A stretch of 56,743 nucleotides of DNA, taken from positions 1 to 56,743 of the forward strand of contig JAUIIK010000017.1 in assembly GCA_030431755.1 (NCBI GenBank). The letters are read 5' to 3'. The notes beneath the pieces are model-generated. The model was not told where the DNA came from, made no database searches, and was given only the letters and a program-made list of their open reading frames with translations. The DNA is from Chloroflexia bacterium. Its GTDB lineage: Bacteria; Chloroflexota; Chloroflexia; Thermomicrobiales; CFX8. A program made the position numbers and the translations under genes. Positions 23,889 to 32,771 of the stretch are shown piece after piece. The number at the start of each line of letters is the position of its first letter. Position 1 is the stretch's first letter.

Positions 23889-25988
23889 TTGGCAGCAGGA
23901 GTGAACGGCGCGCGCCTCGCTATCTCTTTCGATGTCGGCGGCACCTTCACCGACTTCGTGGTCGTCGACCTCAACGCCGGCGACGTCGTTGGACGTCACA
24001 AAGTGCTGACCAACGCAGCCTTTCCCGCCCGTGGCGTCCTGCGCGGCTGGCGAGAACTCATCGAGCAGGGCTTCGCGCCCGGGCAGGTCGAGTTGGCCGT
24101 TCACTCGACCACGCTCGTGACCAACAGCGTCATCGAGCGCAAAGGCGCGGTCACCGCCCTTGTAACGACACGGGGCTTTCGGGACATCCTGGAGCTTGGC
24201 CGCGAGCAGATGTACGACATATACGATCTCTTCGCGCCGCCACCCGAGCCGCTCGTGCCGCGTTCGCACCGCCTGGAAATCAACGAACGCACGACCCGCG
24301 ATGGGAGCGCGCTGACCACTCCGGCGCAAGCGGACCTGGACACGTTGATCGCAGAGCTGCGCGAACTGGGCGTCGATGCAGTCGCTATCGCGTTCCTTCA
24401 CAGCTATCGCAACACCGCGCACGAGGCGCTCGTCGCCGAAGCCGTGCGCGAGCACCTGCCCGATGTCCAGGTCTCCTTGAGCGCCGATGTCGCCCCGGTT
24501 GCCGGCGAGTACGAGCGCTTCTCGACCGTTGCGGCCGACGCCTTCGCCAAACCCGCCGTGGCCGCCTATGTCGCGGAGCTCGGCAAGGCGCTGGAGGAGC
24601 TCGGGGTTTCATCGGATTTGCATCTCATGATGTCGTCCGGCGAGATCGCTTCGGCGGCGACAGCCGTCGAGCGGCCGATCCGATTGCTCGAATCAGGGCC
24701 GGCCTCGGGCGCGATTGCAGCGGCCTTCTACGGTCAACTAGCCGGGCACCCGGATGTGCTCTCGCTCGACATGGGCGGAACCACGGCCAAGGCCTGTGTC
24801 ATCGAGCGTGGCGCGCCGGAGATGGCGCAGCTCCTGGAAGCGGCGCGCGTTCGCCGCTTCATGAAAGGTTCCGGCCTGCCCATCGTCGCGCCGGTCGTCG
24901 ATCTGATCGAGATTGGCGCGGGCGGCGGCTCGATCGCCCATCGCGACGAGCTTGGATTGCTCAAGGTCGGTCCCGAGTCCGCCGGCGCGGACCCAGGCCC
25001 CGCCTGCTACGGCCTTGGCGGAACCACGCCGACAGTCTCTGACGCGAACCTTGCGCTTGGCTACCTCAACCCGGACTACTTCCTCGGCGGCGAGATCACG
25101 CTTGATGCCAGTGCCGCCAATGCGGCGGTCGCCCTGCTCGGGACTGAACTGGACCTCGATCCAACGGCGACCGCCTGGGGCATCCACCGGGTCGTCAACG
25201 AGAACATGGCCGCGGCGGCTCGGGTTCATATCATCGAGCGCAATCGTGATCCGCGCTCGCTCGCCGTCATCGCCTTCGGCGGCGCTGGCCCGGCCCATGC
25301 CGTCGCTGTTGCCCGTTTGCTCGGCAGCCCGACGGTGATCTTCCCGCCCGGCGCGGGCGTCGCGTCGGCGCTCGGCGGACTCGTCGCACCCATCGCGTTC
25401 TCTGCCGGGCGGACCTTCCTCACGCGCCTCGACAGCGCGGATTGGCAGCACATCGGCACGCTCTTCGACGAGCTAGAAACCGAAGCAGCGCGCGAGGTCG
25501 CGTCAGCCGGCGTCGATCCAGGCGACATCACCTACCGACGCTGGGCCGAGATGCGCCTCGAAGGCCAGTATCACGAGATCGAAGTGGCGCTCCCCACCCA
25601 CAACCCGAGCGCCGCTGATCTACTGGAGATCCGCGCCGCGTTCGAGCGCGCCTACACGGCACGCTACGGCCGGATGCTCGCGGGGCTGCCAATTGAAGCG
25701 CTCCAGTGGCGCTTGACCGCCACCGGGCCCGAACGGGCCGTCGAGTTGCGACGACAAGCGCTAGGAGCTGGTGACGTGACAACGGCCGCTAAAGGCACCC
25801 GGCCGGTCTACTTCGGCGGCGACGATAGCTGGATCGAGACAACCGTCTATGACCGCGACAAGCTCGCAGCAGGTATGGCCTTTGCCGGTCCGGCGATTGT
25901 CGAGGAACGTGAGTCGACGGCCGTGATCCACCCCGGCAACAACGCGCGAATTGACGAGTATGGCTCGCTGATCGTCGACCTTGCCTGA
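23889..25988 (+). CDS. hyuA: Hydantoinase/oxoprolinase subunit A
   Basis: This 699-aa protein is the ATP-binding subunit of a hydantoinase/5-oxoprolinase/acetone-carboxylase-type enzyme. The N-terminus has the ASKHA phosphate-1 loop FDVGGTFTDFVVVD, followed by HSTTLVTNSVIERKGA. Later come LSLDMGGTTAKACVIERG, IGAGGGSIAHRD, GPESAGADPGPACYG and FGGAGPAHA. The open frame reaches far upstream across the antisense pepC gene. I placed the start at the TTG 23889, where GAGGG lies seven bases upstream and the family N-terminus begins. The B subunit gene follows at once. The ring substrate is unknown. Confidence 0.92.
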   Translation: MAAGVNGARLAISFDVGGTFTDFVVVDLNAGDVVGRHKVLTNAAFPARGVLRGWRELIEQGFAPGQVELAVHSTTLVTNSVIERKGAVTALVTTRGFRDILELGREQMYDIYDLFAPPPEPLVPRSHRLEINERTTRDGSALTTPAQADLDTLIAELRELGVDAVAIAFLHSYRNTAHEALVAEAVREHLPDVQVSLSADVAPVAGEYERFSTVAADAFAKPAVAAYVAELGKALEELGVSSDLHLMMSSGEIASAATAVERPIRLLESGPASGAIAAAFYGQLAGHPDVLSLDMGGTTAKACVIERGAPEMAQLLEAARVRRFMKGSGLPIVAPVVDLIEIGAGGGSIAHRDELGLLKVGPESAGADPGPACYGLGGTTPTVSDANLALGYLNPDYFLGGEITLDASAANAAVALLGTELDLDPTATAWGIHRVVNENMAAAARVHIIERNRDPRSLAVIAFGGAGPAHAVAVARLLGSPTVIFPPGAGVASALGGLVAPIAFSAGRTFLTRLDSADWQHIGTLFDELETEAAREVASAGVDPGDITYRRWAEMRLEGQYHEIEVALPTHNPSAADLLEIRAAFERAYTARYGRMLAGLPIEALQWRLTATGPERAVELRRQALGAGDVTTAAKGTRPVYFGGDDSWIETTVYDRDKLAAGMAFAGPAIVEERESTAVIHPGNNARIDEYGSLIVDLA

Positions 25989-26016
25989 CAGCGCGGATCG
26001 AGAGGAAACTGGAATC

Positions 26017-27609
26017 ATGACCAATCCACACGGGTCGGCCACTGAATTTGACCCGGTCTCGCTGGAGATCATGTGGAGCCGCTTGATCAACATCGCCGAC
26101 GAGATGTGGACGACCGTCCTCCGCACAGCCGTTTCGACGATTATCGGCGCGGCCCAGGATTTCGGCTGTGAGCTCCACGACCGCAACGGCGACTCGCTGG
26201 CCCACTCCTATCGCTCGATGCCGGTCTTCAACCTGATCATGCCCGAGGTGGTCCGGGCGATTATTGCGAAGTACCCGCGGGCCGAGATGCAACCGGGCGA
26301 TGTCTTCACCACCAATGATCCATGGATCTGCGCCGGTCACCTCGACGATATCGCGGTCGTCACGCCGATCTTCGTCGATGGCGAGGTCGTCGCCTTCGCG
26401 AACACCGTCGCGCACACATCGTCAATTGGCGGGGCGCTTGACGGCATCAGGGTCAAGGACCTCCACGAAGAGGGGCTCTTCTTCCCGGTGCTGAAGCTCT
26501 ACGACCGTGGCGAACCGAACGAGACGCTCTTCGAGATCATCAAGCACAACGTACGCCAGCCAGAAATGGTCATCACCGACATCGAGGCTCAGGTCGCCGC
26601 CAACGTCGTCGCCGAACGCCGCCTGACCGAGTTCATGCGCGAGTATGGCCTGACGTCGCTCGAAGCGCTCGGCGAGGCGGTCCAGGCTCGCACCGAGCGG
26701 GCCATGCGCGATGAGATCGCCGCGATTGAGGATGGTGTCTATGAGGCGGAGGAGATGATCGAGGGCAACGGCACTCCGCTCACGCTCAAAGTCGCGATCA
26801 CCGTCGCTGGCGACTCAATGATCGTCGACTATGCGGGTACTGCCGACCAGACACTCGGTGGCGGGATCAACTGCACCTTCAACTACACCCGCGCCCACAC
26901 CGTCTACCCGTTGAAGTGCCTCCTTTCTCCAGGCGTGCCGAACAACGAGGGCAGCTTCAAGCCAATCGAGGTGCGGGCAGATGAGCGCTCGTTGCTCAAC
27001 GCGCTCCCGCCAGCCTCGGTCAATAGCCGCACCAAGACCGGCTGGCACCTGCACACGCTGATCTTCCGGGCTCTGGCCGACGCGCTGCCGGAGCGCATCC
27101 AGGCCGGCAACGGCCTGATGTACGCGTTCCGAGCCTACGCGCGGGACGCCGACGGCAACCCCCAGAACGCGCACTTCATCTGCGGCGGCGGCCGGGGCGC
27201 AGGCTACGGGAACGAGGGTCGCACGCGCAACTGCTTCCCCTCCAGCGCCGGCAATGTCCCGGTTGAGATATTCGAGAACCGTGTTCCGCTCCTTATCGAC
27301 GAGGACACGTTGGTCGACAATCACGGTCGTGGGCGCTGGAATGGCGCGCAGGGTCAACGGGTGACCGTCCGCAAGCTGCCGGGCTACGACGTCCCGGTAC
27401 AGATCTACATCCACCCGGATCGCCTGCGTTTCCCCGCGCCCGGCGTCTTCGGGGGCGAGTCGAGCGCGACAAATCAGTTCCTGAAGAATGGCGAGAATCT
27501 GGCCACTGACGGCGCAATGCAGAGCGGTGAGATCTCGCTGGATGATCCAGATGACCGCTTCACCTCGATCATCGCCGGTGGCGCGGGCTACATGCCTCCA
27601 GAGGATTGA
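26017..27609 (+). CDS. hyuB: Hydantoinase/oxoprolinase subunit B
   Basis: This 530-aa protein is the partner of HyuA. Family landmarks are FDPVSLEIMWSRL at the N-terminus, TVLRTAVSTII with ELHDRNGDSLAHS, PGDVFTTNDPWICAGHLDDI, FANTVAHTSSIGG and the C-terminal GAGYMPPED end. I chose the ATG at 26017. A TTG at 25981 overlapping hyuA is in frame but adds a non-conserved 12 residues. Separate A and B genes indicate the bacterial heteromeric form; eukaryotic oxoprolinase is a fusion of both. Confidence 0.92.
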   Translation: MTNPHGSATEFDPVSLEIMWSRLINIADEMWTTVLRTAVSTIIGAAQDFGCELHDRNGDSLAHSYRSMPVFNLIMPEVVRAIIAKYPRAEMQPGDVFTTNDPWICAGHLDDIAVVTPIFVDGEVVAFANTVAHTSSIGGALDGIRVKDLHEEGLFFPVLKLYDRGEPNETLFEIIKHNVRQPEMVITDIEAQVAANVVAERRLTEFMREYGLTSLEALGEAVQARTERAMRDEIAAIEDGVYEAEEMIEGNGTPLTLKVAITVAGDSMIVDYAGTADQTLGGGINCTFNYTRAHTVYPLKCLLSPGVPNNEGSFKPIEVRADERSLLNALPPASVNSRTKTGWHLHTLIFRALADALPERIQAGNGLMYAFRAYARDADGNPQNAHFICGGGRGAGYGNEGRTRNCFPSSAGNVPVEIFENRVPLLIDEDTLVDNHGRGRWNGAQGQRVTVRKLPGYDVPVQIYIHPDRLRFPAPGVFGGESSATNQFLKNGENLATDGAMQSGEISLDDPDDRFTSIIAGGAGYMPPED

Positions 27610-27617
27610 GGCTTCGC

Positions 27618-28181
27618 TCACTCCGTCGCGGCGTCGATGCCTGTGAGATAGCTTTCGACCGCCCTACGGTAGCTCTCGTCTAGATCGAGTGGCAGCGCGA
27701 AGCCGCCATTCATCTCCAGGTCGACGAAGCCGTGGATGAGGCTGCGGAACCCGCGAATTGCGTGGATGGCTTCCTCCGGCTCAAGCCCCATGAGCTCGAA
27801 AATCGCCGCCAGAACTCCAACCGCATCTTCTCCGGCGGCCACATGTTCCGCATCACCCGGGCTTGGCGCGCGCAATGTGTAGGCGTAAACACCTGGATGT
27901 TGCCGGGCGAACGCGCGGTACGCATTTGCGACGGCAATCAGCGCCTCCGGCCCGGACACGCCGACGGCCGCCCTTGTGATGCGGTCCAGCAGCTCACGCG
28001 AACCGTAGAGAGTGAGCTCGCGGTGCAGACCGTCCTGACCATCGATGTGGTTATAGAGCGACGGCGTGCGCACACCAAGCCGGTCGGCCAGCGCCGCCAG
28101 CGTGAGGGGCTCGCCGGCATCGCACATCTTCGCTGCAGTGCGCACGACAATCTCTTGCGTTAGTCCGGCTCTAGGCGACAT
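27618..28181 (-). CDS. TetR family transcriptional regulator with WHG-type C-terminal domain
   Basis: This 187-aa repressor-like protein has an N-terminal TetR helix-turn-helix (LTLAALADRLGVRTPSLYNHIDG, about residues 26-48). The C-terminal part contains ARQHPGVYAYTLRAPSPGD and a hydrophobic dimer region typical of the WHG subgroup. The ATG at 28181 overlaps the end of the MBL-fold gene by 11 nt, so the two genes are one transcript. A symmetric site in the promoter of that transcript (28965-28979) suggests that the regulator controls its own operon. Confidence 0.88.
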   Translation of the reverse strand: MSPRAGLTQEIVVRTAAKMCDAGEPLTLAALADRLGVRTPSLYNHIDGQDGLHRELTLYGSRELLDRITRAAVGVSGPEALIAVANAYRAFARQHPGVYAYTLRAPSPGDAEHVAAGEDAVGVLAAIFELMGLEPEEAIHAIRGFRSLIHGFVDLEMNGGFALPLDLDESYRRAVESYLTGIDAATE

Positions 28182-28899
28182 GGGCCAGATCCGCGCCCCA
28201 CGCCGCTTCCGCGTCGGCAATCGCCCGCGCCATCGCTGGGCGTGGATCGGCAATGGATTCCCCGTGACCGACGGCGATGCGGGCAGGGGCGAGATTGTAC
28301 AGGGCCTTCGCCGACGTGAGTGCTGTCGGTTTGTGCCAGGTCGCGAACGCCGGAAACGGAAACAAGAGCTTGACCTTGCCGGAAACGGCTACCCCGCCGC
28401 GCGTCTGGAAAGCATCGCCAGCGATGAGTGTTCCGTCACGGGTATCGAAGAATGCCAGGTGACCAGGCGTATGTCCCGGCGAGCCGACGACCTCCAACGA
28501 CCCGACACGCTGACCAGATTCCAGTGTTCCGCTGGGCTCAATACTGCTCTCGGCATAGCCACCTCGGAGCTTGTCGTTCGGCTCGTTAGGGTCAAGCGAG
28601 CGGTCGCCGGCAAGGAGTCGCGCCTCGCGCGCCCCGAGCAGGATCTCAGCCCCCGGTAGCGCCGCGTGTAGCGCATCGAGCGAGCCGGCATGATCGCCGT
28701 GGGAATGGGTCAACATGATCCTGGCAATCGGTTGTCCAAGCGCCTCGGCGACCGCAACGATATCTTCGGCTGCGCCGGACATCGTCGTGTCGATCAGCGT
28801 CAAGCCATCGTCCTCACGTACCAGGTAGCAGTTCATCGGAAAGGTCCTGGGATAGCGCGTGAGCTGAACCATGTGGTCGCCAAGCTGTGTCGTCCGCAT
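28171..28899 (-). CDS. MBL-fold metallo-hydrolase
   Basis: This 242-aa metallo-beta-lactamase-fold hydrolase has the metal motif THSHGDHAG (HxHxDH), then GSPGHTPGHLAFF with the next His ligand, LIAGDAF with the bridging Asp, and VGHGES with the last His. The set of ligands for two metals is complete. The substrate may be a thioester, lactone or phosphodiester; sequence does not decide. The ATG at 28899 has TTAGGAG nine bases upstream; the open frame extends 13 codons further without a site. It is co-transcribed with the TetR gene that overlaps its 3' end. Confidence 0.88.
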   Translation of the reverse strand: MRTTQLGDHMVQLTRYPRTFPMNCYLVREDDGLTLIDTTMSGAAEDIVAVAEALGQPIARIMLTHSHGDHAGSLDALHAALPGAEILLGAREARLLAGDRSLDPNEPNDKLRGGYAESSIEPSGTLESGQRVGSLEVVGSPGHTPGHLAFFDTRDGTLIAGDAFQTRGGVAVSGKVKLLFPFPAFATWHKPTALTSAKALYNLAPARIAVGHGESIADPRPAMARAIADAEAAWGADLAHVA

Positions 28900-28957
28900 T
28901 GCTATGACACTCCTAACAGTCCAGCGAAGCGAGAACAATCGAGGTTAATCAGATTAG

Positions 28958-28986
28958 ATATTATACTAATGTTATTAGTTTTGCAA
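28958..28986 (-). promoter_or_regulatory. Promoter of the MBL-TetR transcript
   Basis: On the minus strand TTGCAA (-35, 28986-28981) is followed by TAATAT 17 bp later or TATAAT 15 bp later, overlapping -10 choices. The spacing to the ATG at 28899 allows a leader of about 50 nt. The stretch is clearly AT-rich compared with its surroundings. Confidence 0.55.
28965..28979. promoter_or_regulatory. 15-bp palindrome within the promoter (TetR operator candidate)
   Basis: ACTAAT-GTT-ATTAGT is a perfect inverted repeat filling the spacer between the -35 and -10 elements. This is the standard place for a TetR-type repressor to block its own operon, whose second gene encodes a TetR protein. Confidence 0.5.
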
Positions 28987-29139
28987 GCGCGACCCACAAA
29001 GCGGTTCCGCACATAGCCTGCGAGGCATAACAGACTCCGGTGTCGTAGCATGCGAATTCACCGGCTCCCGCCACACTGGCAGCCAGAAGCCACGCCAGGC
29101 CCTACCCAGGCACGGCGCATGACTGGTGTTGCGCGCGAG

Positions 29140-29838
29140 CTATTGAATTGGCAACCCAGCTACCTGAAACGCTCCCAGGCCCAGCATCGCGATCGCCATC
29201 AGGACAAGCGCCCCCTGTACGCGAAGCCGCTCGAATTTCCCCGAAATTCCAGCAAAGAAGAGGACCGACGCAAAAAGCACGGTTGCCAGGACGTAGTCGT
29301 CGCTCGTCTGATTCGCCTCGGTCGCCTCTTCGAACTTCTCGGCTGACTGCACCTGCAGGTCAATCGTCGGCGCGAGCAAGTCGTTGATGTAGGCGTCACT
29401 CTCCAGGGGCGTCGGCAATTCCTCATAGTCGGAGGCTTTGACCCACTGATCTAGATAAGGTTGAAAGTCCTCGCGTACGAGACTTTCATTCACATACTTA
29501 AACAATTCCGCGTCACTGGTTTGACGTGCATTGAGCCACTCAATGAAGGTCATCGTGTCGTAATTGATAGCGGCTAGCGCGAGATTGAAACTCGAATTCG
29601 ATTCGATGCGTGCCCCCGATGCCTGGGCGAATGCCGTTGCCTGGACTCCACTCCAGCGGGAAGACTGATAGGCACACCAGGCGGTCGCCACGGTCGCGAT
29701 CGCAAGCAGAATGGCCGCCGTTATGTCGATAAAACGCAGGTACGTGTCTATCGATGCCTGAAAGTTCTGGTAGCGACTGAGATCCGGCGCCTCCTCCTGC
29801 GGATCACCTTGCAGCACCTCAACCGGATCGTTGCTCAC
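29140..29838 (-). CDS. Membrane protein of the DUF4337-like type
   Basis: This is a 232-aa protein with one hydrophobic helix near residues 38-58 (FIDITAAILLAIATVATAW), a polar helical middle part, and two helices near the C-terminus (VLATVLFASVLFFAGI and ALVLMAIAMLGLGAF). This layout, with the CAYQSSRWSGVQA segment after the first helix, resembles DUF4337 proteins, whose role is unknown. The start is a GTG at 29838 with a near-perfect GGGAGGTGA. It stands alone; the next upstream 550 bp hold no intact gene. Confidence 0.75.
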   Translation of the reverse strand: MSNDPVEVLQGDPQEEAPDLSRYQNFQASIDTYLRFIDITAAILLAIATVATAWCAYQSSRWSGVQATAFAQASGARIESNSSFNLALAAINYDTMTFIEWLNARQTSDAELFKYVNESLVREDFQPYLDQWVKASDYEELPTPLESDAYINDLLAPTIDLQVQSAEKFEEATEANQTSDDYVLATVLFASVLFFAGISGKFERLRVQGALVLMAIAMLGLGAFQVAGLPIQ

Positions 29839-30384
29839 GTCTTCACCTCCCTGAGCGGATCTGCGTCAATACCGAGGGCAGTGGGGCACACGCTAGTTCA
29901 GACCACGCTCTGTGTGTGAAACGATCGATCGCGCGCCGATAGCCACTCTCAGGCTCAACTATCCACAATCTGCCAACTATGCACGGTTTCCCGCGTCTAC
30001 CAATGCTCGCACCATGGCCGGCAAAACCACAGCCTCGGCGGTCAATGGCGAAGATCATGGCCCAGCCGATGATCAGGCCAAGCAACTCACCGATATCCGT
30101 CCCGAGGGCCGAAGCAACGTGAGGTCCGTCCGCGAAAGGCGCGATATGTTGGTATCGCCCGTGAATCCACGATGTGTATGTAACTTATCATCTTAGAATA
30201 CCATCGCGATCTTGAAGGTGGGCGGCGAGTGGGAGGTGCCGGCGTTTGCGGTCCGCGGCCGCCCGCTCACGGAGTACCAAACGGGAGCAGTTAGGGACAT
30301 ATGGTCACGACGGCCTGTACTGAGCACCCGGAACGGTAGCAGTTAGTAGTTGTAAGGACATAGAGCCCCCGGACGGAGGTATCA
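29839..30384. other. 545-bp region without an intact gene; possible gene remnant on minus strand
   Basis: I see no complete gene. On the minus strand, from about 30160 to 30020, a reading frame gives IAPFADGPHVASALG followed by TDIGELLGLIIGWAMIF, which looks like part of a real membrane protein but lacks a plausible start and loses its character downstream. Two copies of an AGCAGTTAG...GGACATA pattern lie at about 30288-30361. Confidence 0.4.
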
Positions 30385-31192
30385 ATGGACGAGACAGGTC
30401 CACGCCAAACCACCGCTCAACCAGGCCCACGACGCGCCTGATGAGCGTCGGCGAGAGCCTGGCCAAGGCGTCACATCGAGGCGCCTGCTCGAACCCCTCG
30501 ACGGCTTCCGCCGCGAGGTCAGCGCTCGCCGTGAAACGTGGTACGGACAGCTCTCCAGAAACTACCGGCACGACGATGCAGACGGTATGGCCACGTTCAT
30601 CGCATCTAACGCGATGCTTGCGTTCATGCCCGCTGTCCTTTCGATGGCAATTGGTTTTGCACTGCTCCTGAACTGGGTCTCGTCAGCTGAAGAGGTTGCG
30701 AACGGTCAACTCATCGTCGACCTACCTACTCCAATCGCTGAGCCTGTCGAGAAGATCATGTTCCAGAGCACCCAAGGGCTGGTGAGTGCAGTCGTCGTCA
30801 CGCTTGGCGTGCTCTTCTGAGGTGGGTCGCGTCTCTACCAATCTCTGGACCGAGCGTTCGCCAGGATTTACCAGACGCCGGGCCGTCCCTGGGTTGCGCG
30901 CGCGGTGGCGGCGCTATTGTTCGTGCTACTCATGTTCATCTTCCCGGTGTATCGGCGGCTTCTTGGTGGGCACAGCGTCTACGGCGCAGTCTTCGGTCTG
31001 ATACTGACGATGATGTTCTGGTTCTATCTCGCGGCAAAGTTCATCATCAGGGCAGAAATCAACGCCTATCGCGAAGGCAGACACAGGCATCGCAGTCTGC
31101 AACAACGCGCCTCAAACGTTGTCCTCGCCGTCGAAGCGAACCATCTGGGAAGCAGGATATGTGGAGAGTCTCAACTTCTTGAACAGAAGTAG
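30385..31192 (+). pseudogene. YihY/BrkB-family membrane protein pseudogene
   Basis: The ATG at 30385 has an ideal GGAGG five bases upstream but its frame (MDETGPRQTTAQPGPRRA) stops at 30439. The BrkB-like sequence continues in another frame: WYGQLSRNYRHDDADGMATF, first and second membrane helices, then an in-frame TGA at 30818-30820 after VVTLGVLF. The same frame resumes with GGSRLYQSLDRAFARIY and ends with VYGAVFGLILTMMFWFYLAA and a TAG at 31190. Compared with family architecture, about 100 residues between the third helix and the final YG...WFYL block are missing. A frameshift, a nonsense codon and an internal deletion together indicate a dead gene. BrkB proteins are six-helix inner-membrane proteins of poorly known function. 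Confidence 0.75.
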
Positions 31193-31195
31193 AGG

Positions 31196-31269
31196 TACCC
31201 CCAGCGGGATTCGAACCCGCGATCTCCACCTTGAAAGGGTGGCGTCCTAGGCCGCTAGACCATGGGGGC
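31196..31269 (-). tRNA. tRNA-Glu (anticodon TTC)
   Basis: The minus strand folds as a cloverleaf. The acceptor GCCCCCA pairs with TGGGGGT. The anticodon stem CCACC/GGTGG holds loop CTTTCAA with anticodon TTC, reading GAA/GAG. The T arm is CGGGTTCGAATCCCG. The 3' CCA is not encoded (discriminator A is followed by CCT), so CCA must be added by tRNA nucleotidyltransferase. It lies 43 bp downstream of comEC on the same strand. Confidence 0.95.
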
Positions 31270-31312
31270 GCATACGTGCCAGCGGAAAGCCTACGGTAGC
31301 CCTCGATAGTTG

Positions 31313-32770
31313 TCAATCGAGCAGCCAGAAAGACGCAATCAGCACAATGGACACCAGCCCCGCGACGAGCGCTGCGCGTCCAGGGCTCTCACTTGTCCAG
31401 CGTCGCACAGTACGCAACGTAGCCCGTACCTCCGGCACGAGCGGCGCGAACGCTCCCAGCAGCAACAGGTAGATGCCGACGGTCTGGGCGCTGGTCAGTG
31501 GCGCAAACGTGATCACCGCATAGCGCGACCCACCGACGAAGCTAGAGACACTCAGGACAATCCCGGTCAAGCCCCACACCAGGACGCCGACAGCCTCGCC
31601 GCTGATGAACCCGTCCGGCACGAGCGCGATAATGCCCGCGCCCATCGTCGCCGGGGCGATCAACGGCGCGACGATGACGTTTGCAGGGACCGTGCCGAGA
31701 CTGAATGTCCCGAATCTCGCGGCCAGCAGCGGCGCGGTCAGCAGGGCCGCGCCTACCGGCGAGAGCAACGCTACGGCCACCTTCCGTCCGACACCTTCCG
31801 TGCGAGCGATGAGATCGCCGGCCAGCGCCAGGCCGATCATCGAGAGAAAGCTGAGCTGGAAACCGAGCGAATTCAGTGTCTCCGGCACGTGCATACACAT
31901 TGCCGCCCCGGCCAGCGCCAGGAGTGTGAAGAGGTGACTCGGACGGCCCAGCACATGGGCCAGGAGGATGAGCGATCCCATGATCGCCGCCCGCACGATG
32001 GGAGGGTCGGCCCCAACGATCCAGACGTAGCCGATGATGCCGACCACCTGCACGCAAAACCAACCCCAACCGACTCGGTTCAGGGCGCGCAACAAGAAGG
32101 CAACCGCGACAATCACCAATGCGACATTCGACCCGCTAACGGCAGTGATGTGCGTCAGTCCGCTCGCCCGAAGACGGTCTCGCTCTTCTCCGGTCAGGCC
32201 ACTGTCGTCGCCAATGATCAGACCTAGCGCGAGGCTCCCGTTCGAGCCCGGTACCCGACTGAGCACTCGCCTCCGAGTCGCTTCGCGCACTGCGCGGCGA
32301 CGTTGTTCGAACTCGCCGGCTGGATCGATCACCCGCAGCTCGTCGGCGATCAGGATGCTCGCCTGTTCGTCGACTGGACGGCCGTCGATTTCGACGGCAT
32401 CGCTGCGTCCAACTGCCTCGGATGAAGAATAGAAGACGAGCGTTTCGACGCGTTGCGCCGCCAGATCCCGCCACTCGACGACTGCGCTCGATCCCCTTGC
32501 GCCGAGCCGCGGATCGCTCACAACCGTGCCGGTGATCGTCTCCGGGACCACAACCTCGGCGGAGCCGACCATCTCTGTGGCCCGGATTGTCGCAACGCCG
32601 TAGCCGAGTGCCAGGCCAAGGACTGCGGCAGCCGCCAACCGGCGATGTGATGTGGGGAGCGCTGCGAATAGAACGACTAGCGCCACCGCGAGAATCAATG
32701 CCTCGCCGCGGCCATTGAGCAGGACGGCCGCAACGCCAACCATCACCGCAATTCCAAATGAAGCGCCCAA
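31313..32770 (-). CDS. comEC: ComEC/Rec2-type DNA uptake channel, membrane part only
   Basis: This 485-aa protein should form the inner-membrane channel for incoming single-stranded DNA. It has N-terminal helices, a soluble OB-like region (about 75-160), then GLIIGDDSGLTGEERDRLRASGLTHITAVSGSN, the ComEC hallmark, followed by about eight hydrophobic helices. The usual C-terminal metallo-beta-lactamase nuclease domain is absent; the protein ends soon after the last helix, so that function, if present, would be encoded elsewhere. The TTG start at 32770 lies just after the comEA stop codon; an ATG nine codons inside is an alternative. The two genes form a competence operon. Confidence 0.9.
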   Translation of the reverse strand: MGASFGIAVMVGVAAVLLNGRGEALILAVALVVLFAALPTSHRRLAAAAVLGLALGYGVATIRATEMVGSAEVVVPETITGTVVSDPRLGARGSSAVVEWRDLAAQRVETLVFYSSSEAVGRSDAVEIDGRPVDEQASILIADELRVIDPAGEFEQRRRAVREATRRRVLSRVPGSNGSLALGLIIGDDSGLTGEERDRLRASGLTHITAVSGSNVALVIVAVAFLLRALNRVGWGWFCVQVVGIIGYVWIVGADPPIVRAAIMGSLILLAHVLGRPSHLFTLLALAGAAMCMHVPETLNSLGFQLSFLSMIGLALAGDLIARTEGVGRKVAVALLSPVGAALLTAPLLAARFGTFSLGTVPANVIVAPLIAPATMGAGIIALVPDGFISGEAVGVLVWGLTGIVLSVSSFVGGSRYAVITFAPLTSAQTVGIYLLLLGAFAPLVPEVRATLRTVRRWTSESPGRAALVAGLVSIVLIASFWLLD

Positions 32771-32771
32771 G

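Noticed and set aside
30818-30820. In-frame TGA read as selenocysteine in the BrkB-like gene
   Set aside because: Other lesions (frameshift, missing segment) are present and the family has no selenocysteine. A nonsense mutation is simpler.
31171-31190. Hairpin ACTTCT-GTTCA-AGAAGT after tRNA-Glu
   Set aside because: The stem is only 6 bp and no T-run follows on the minus strand, so it was not called a terminator.
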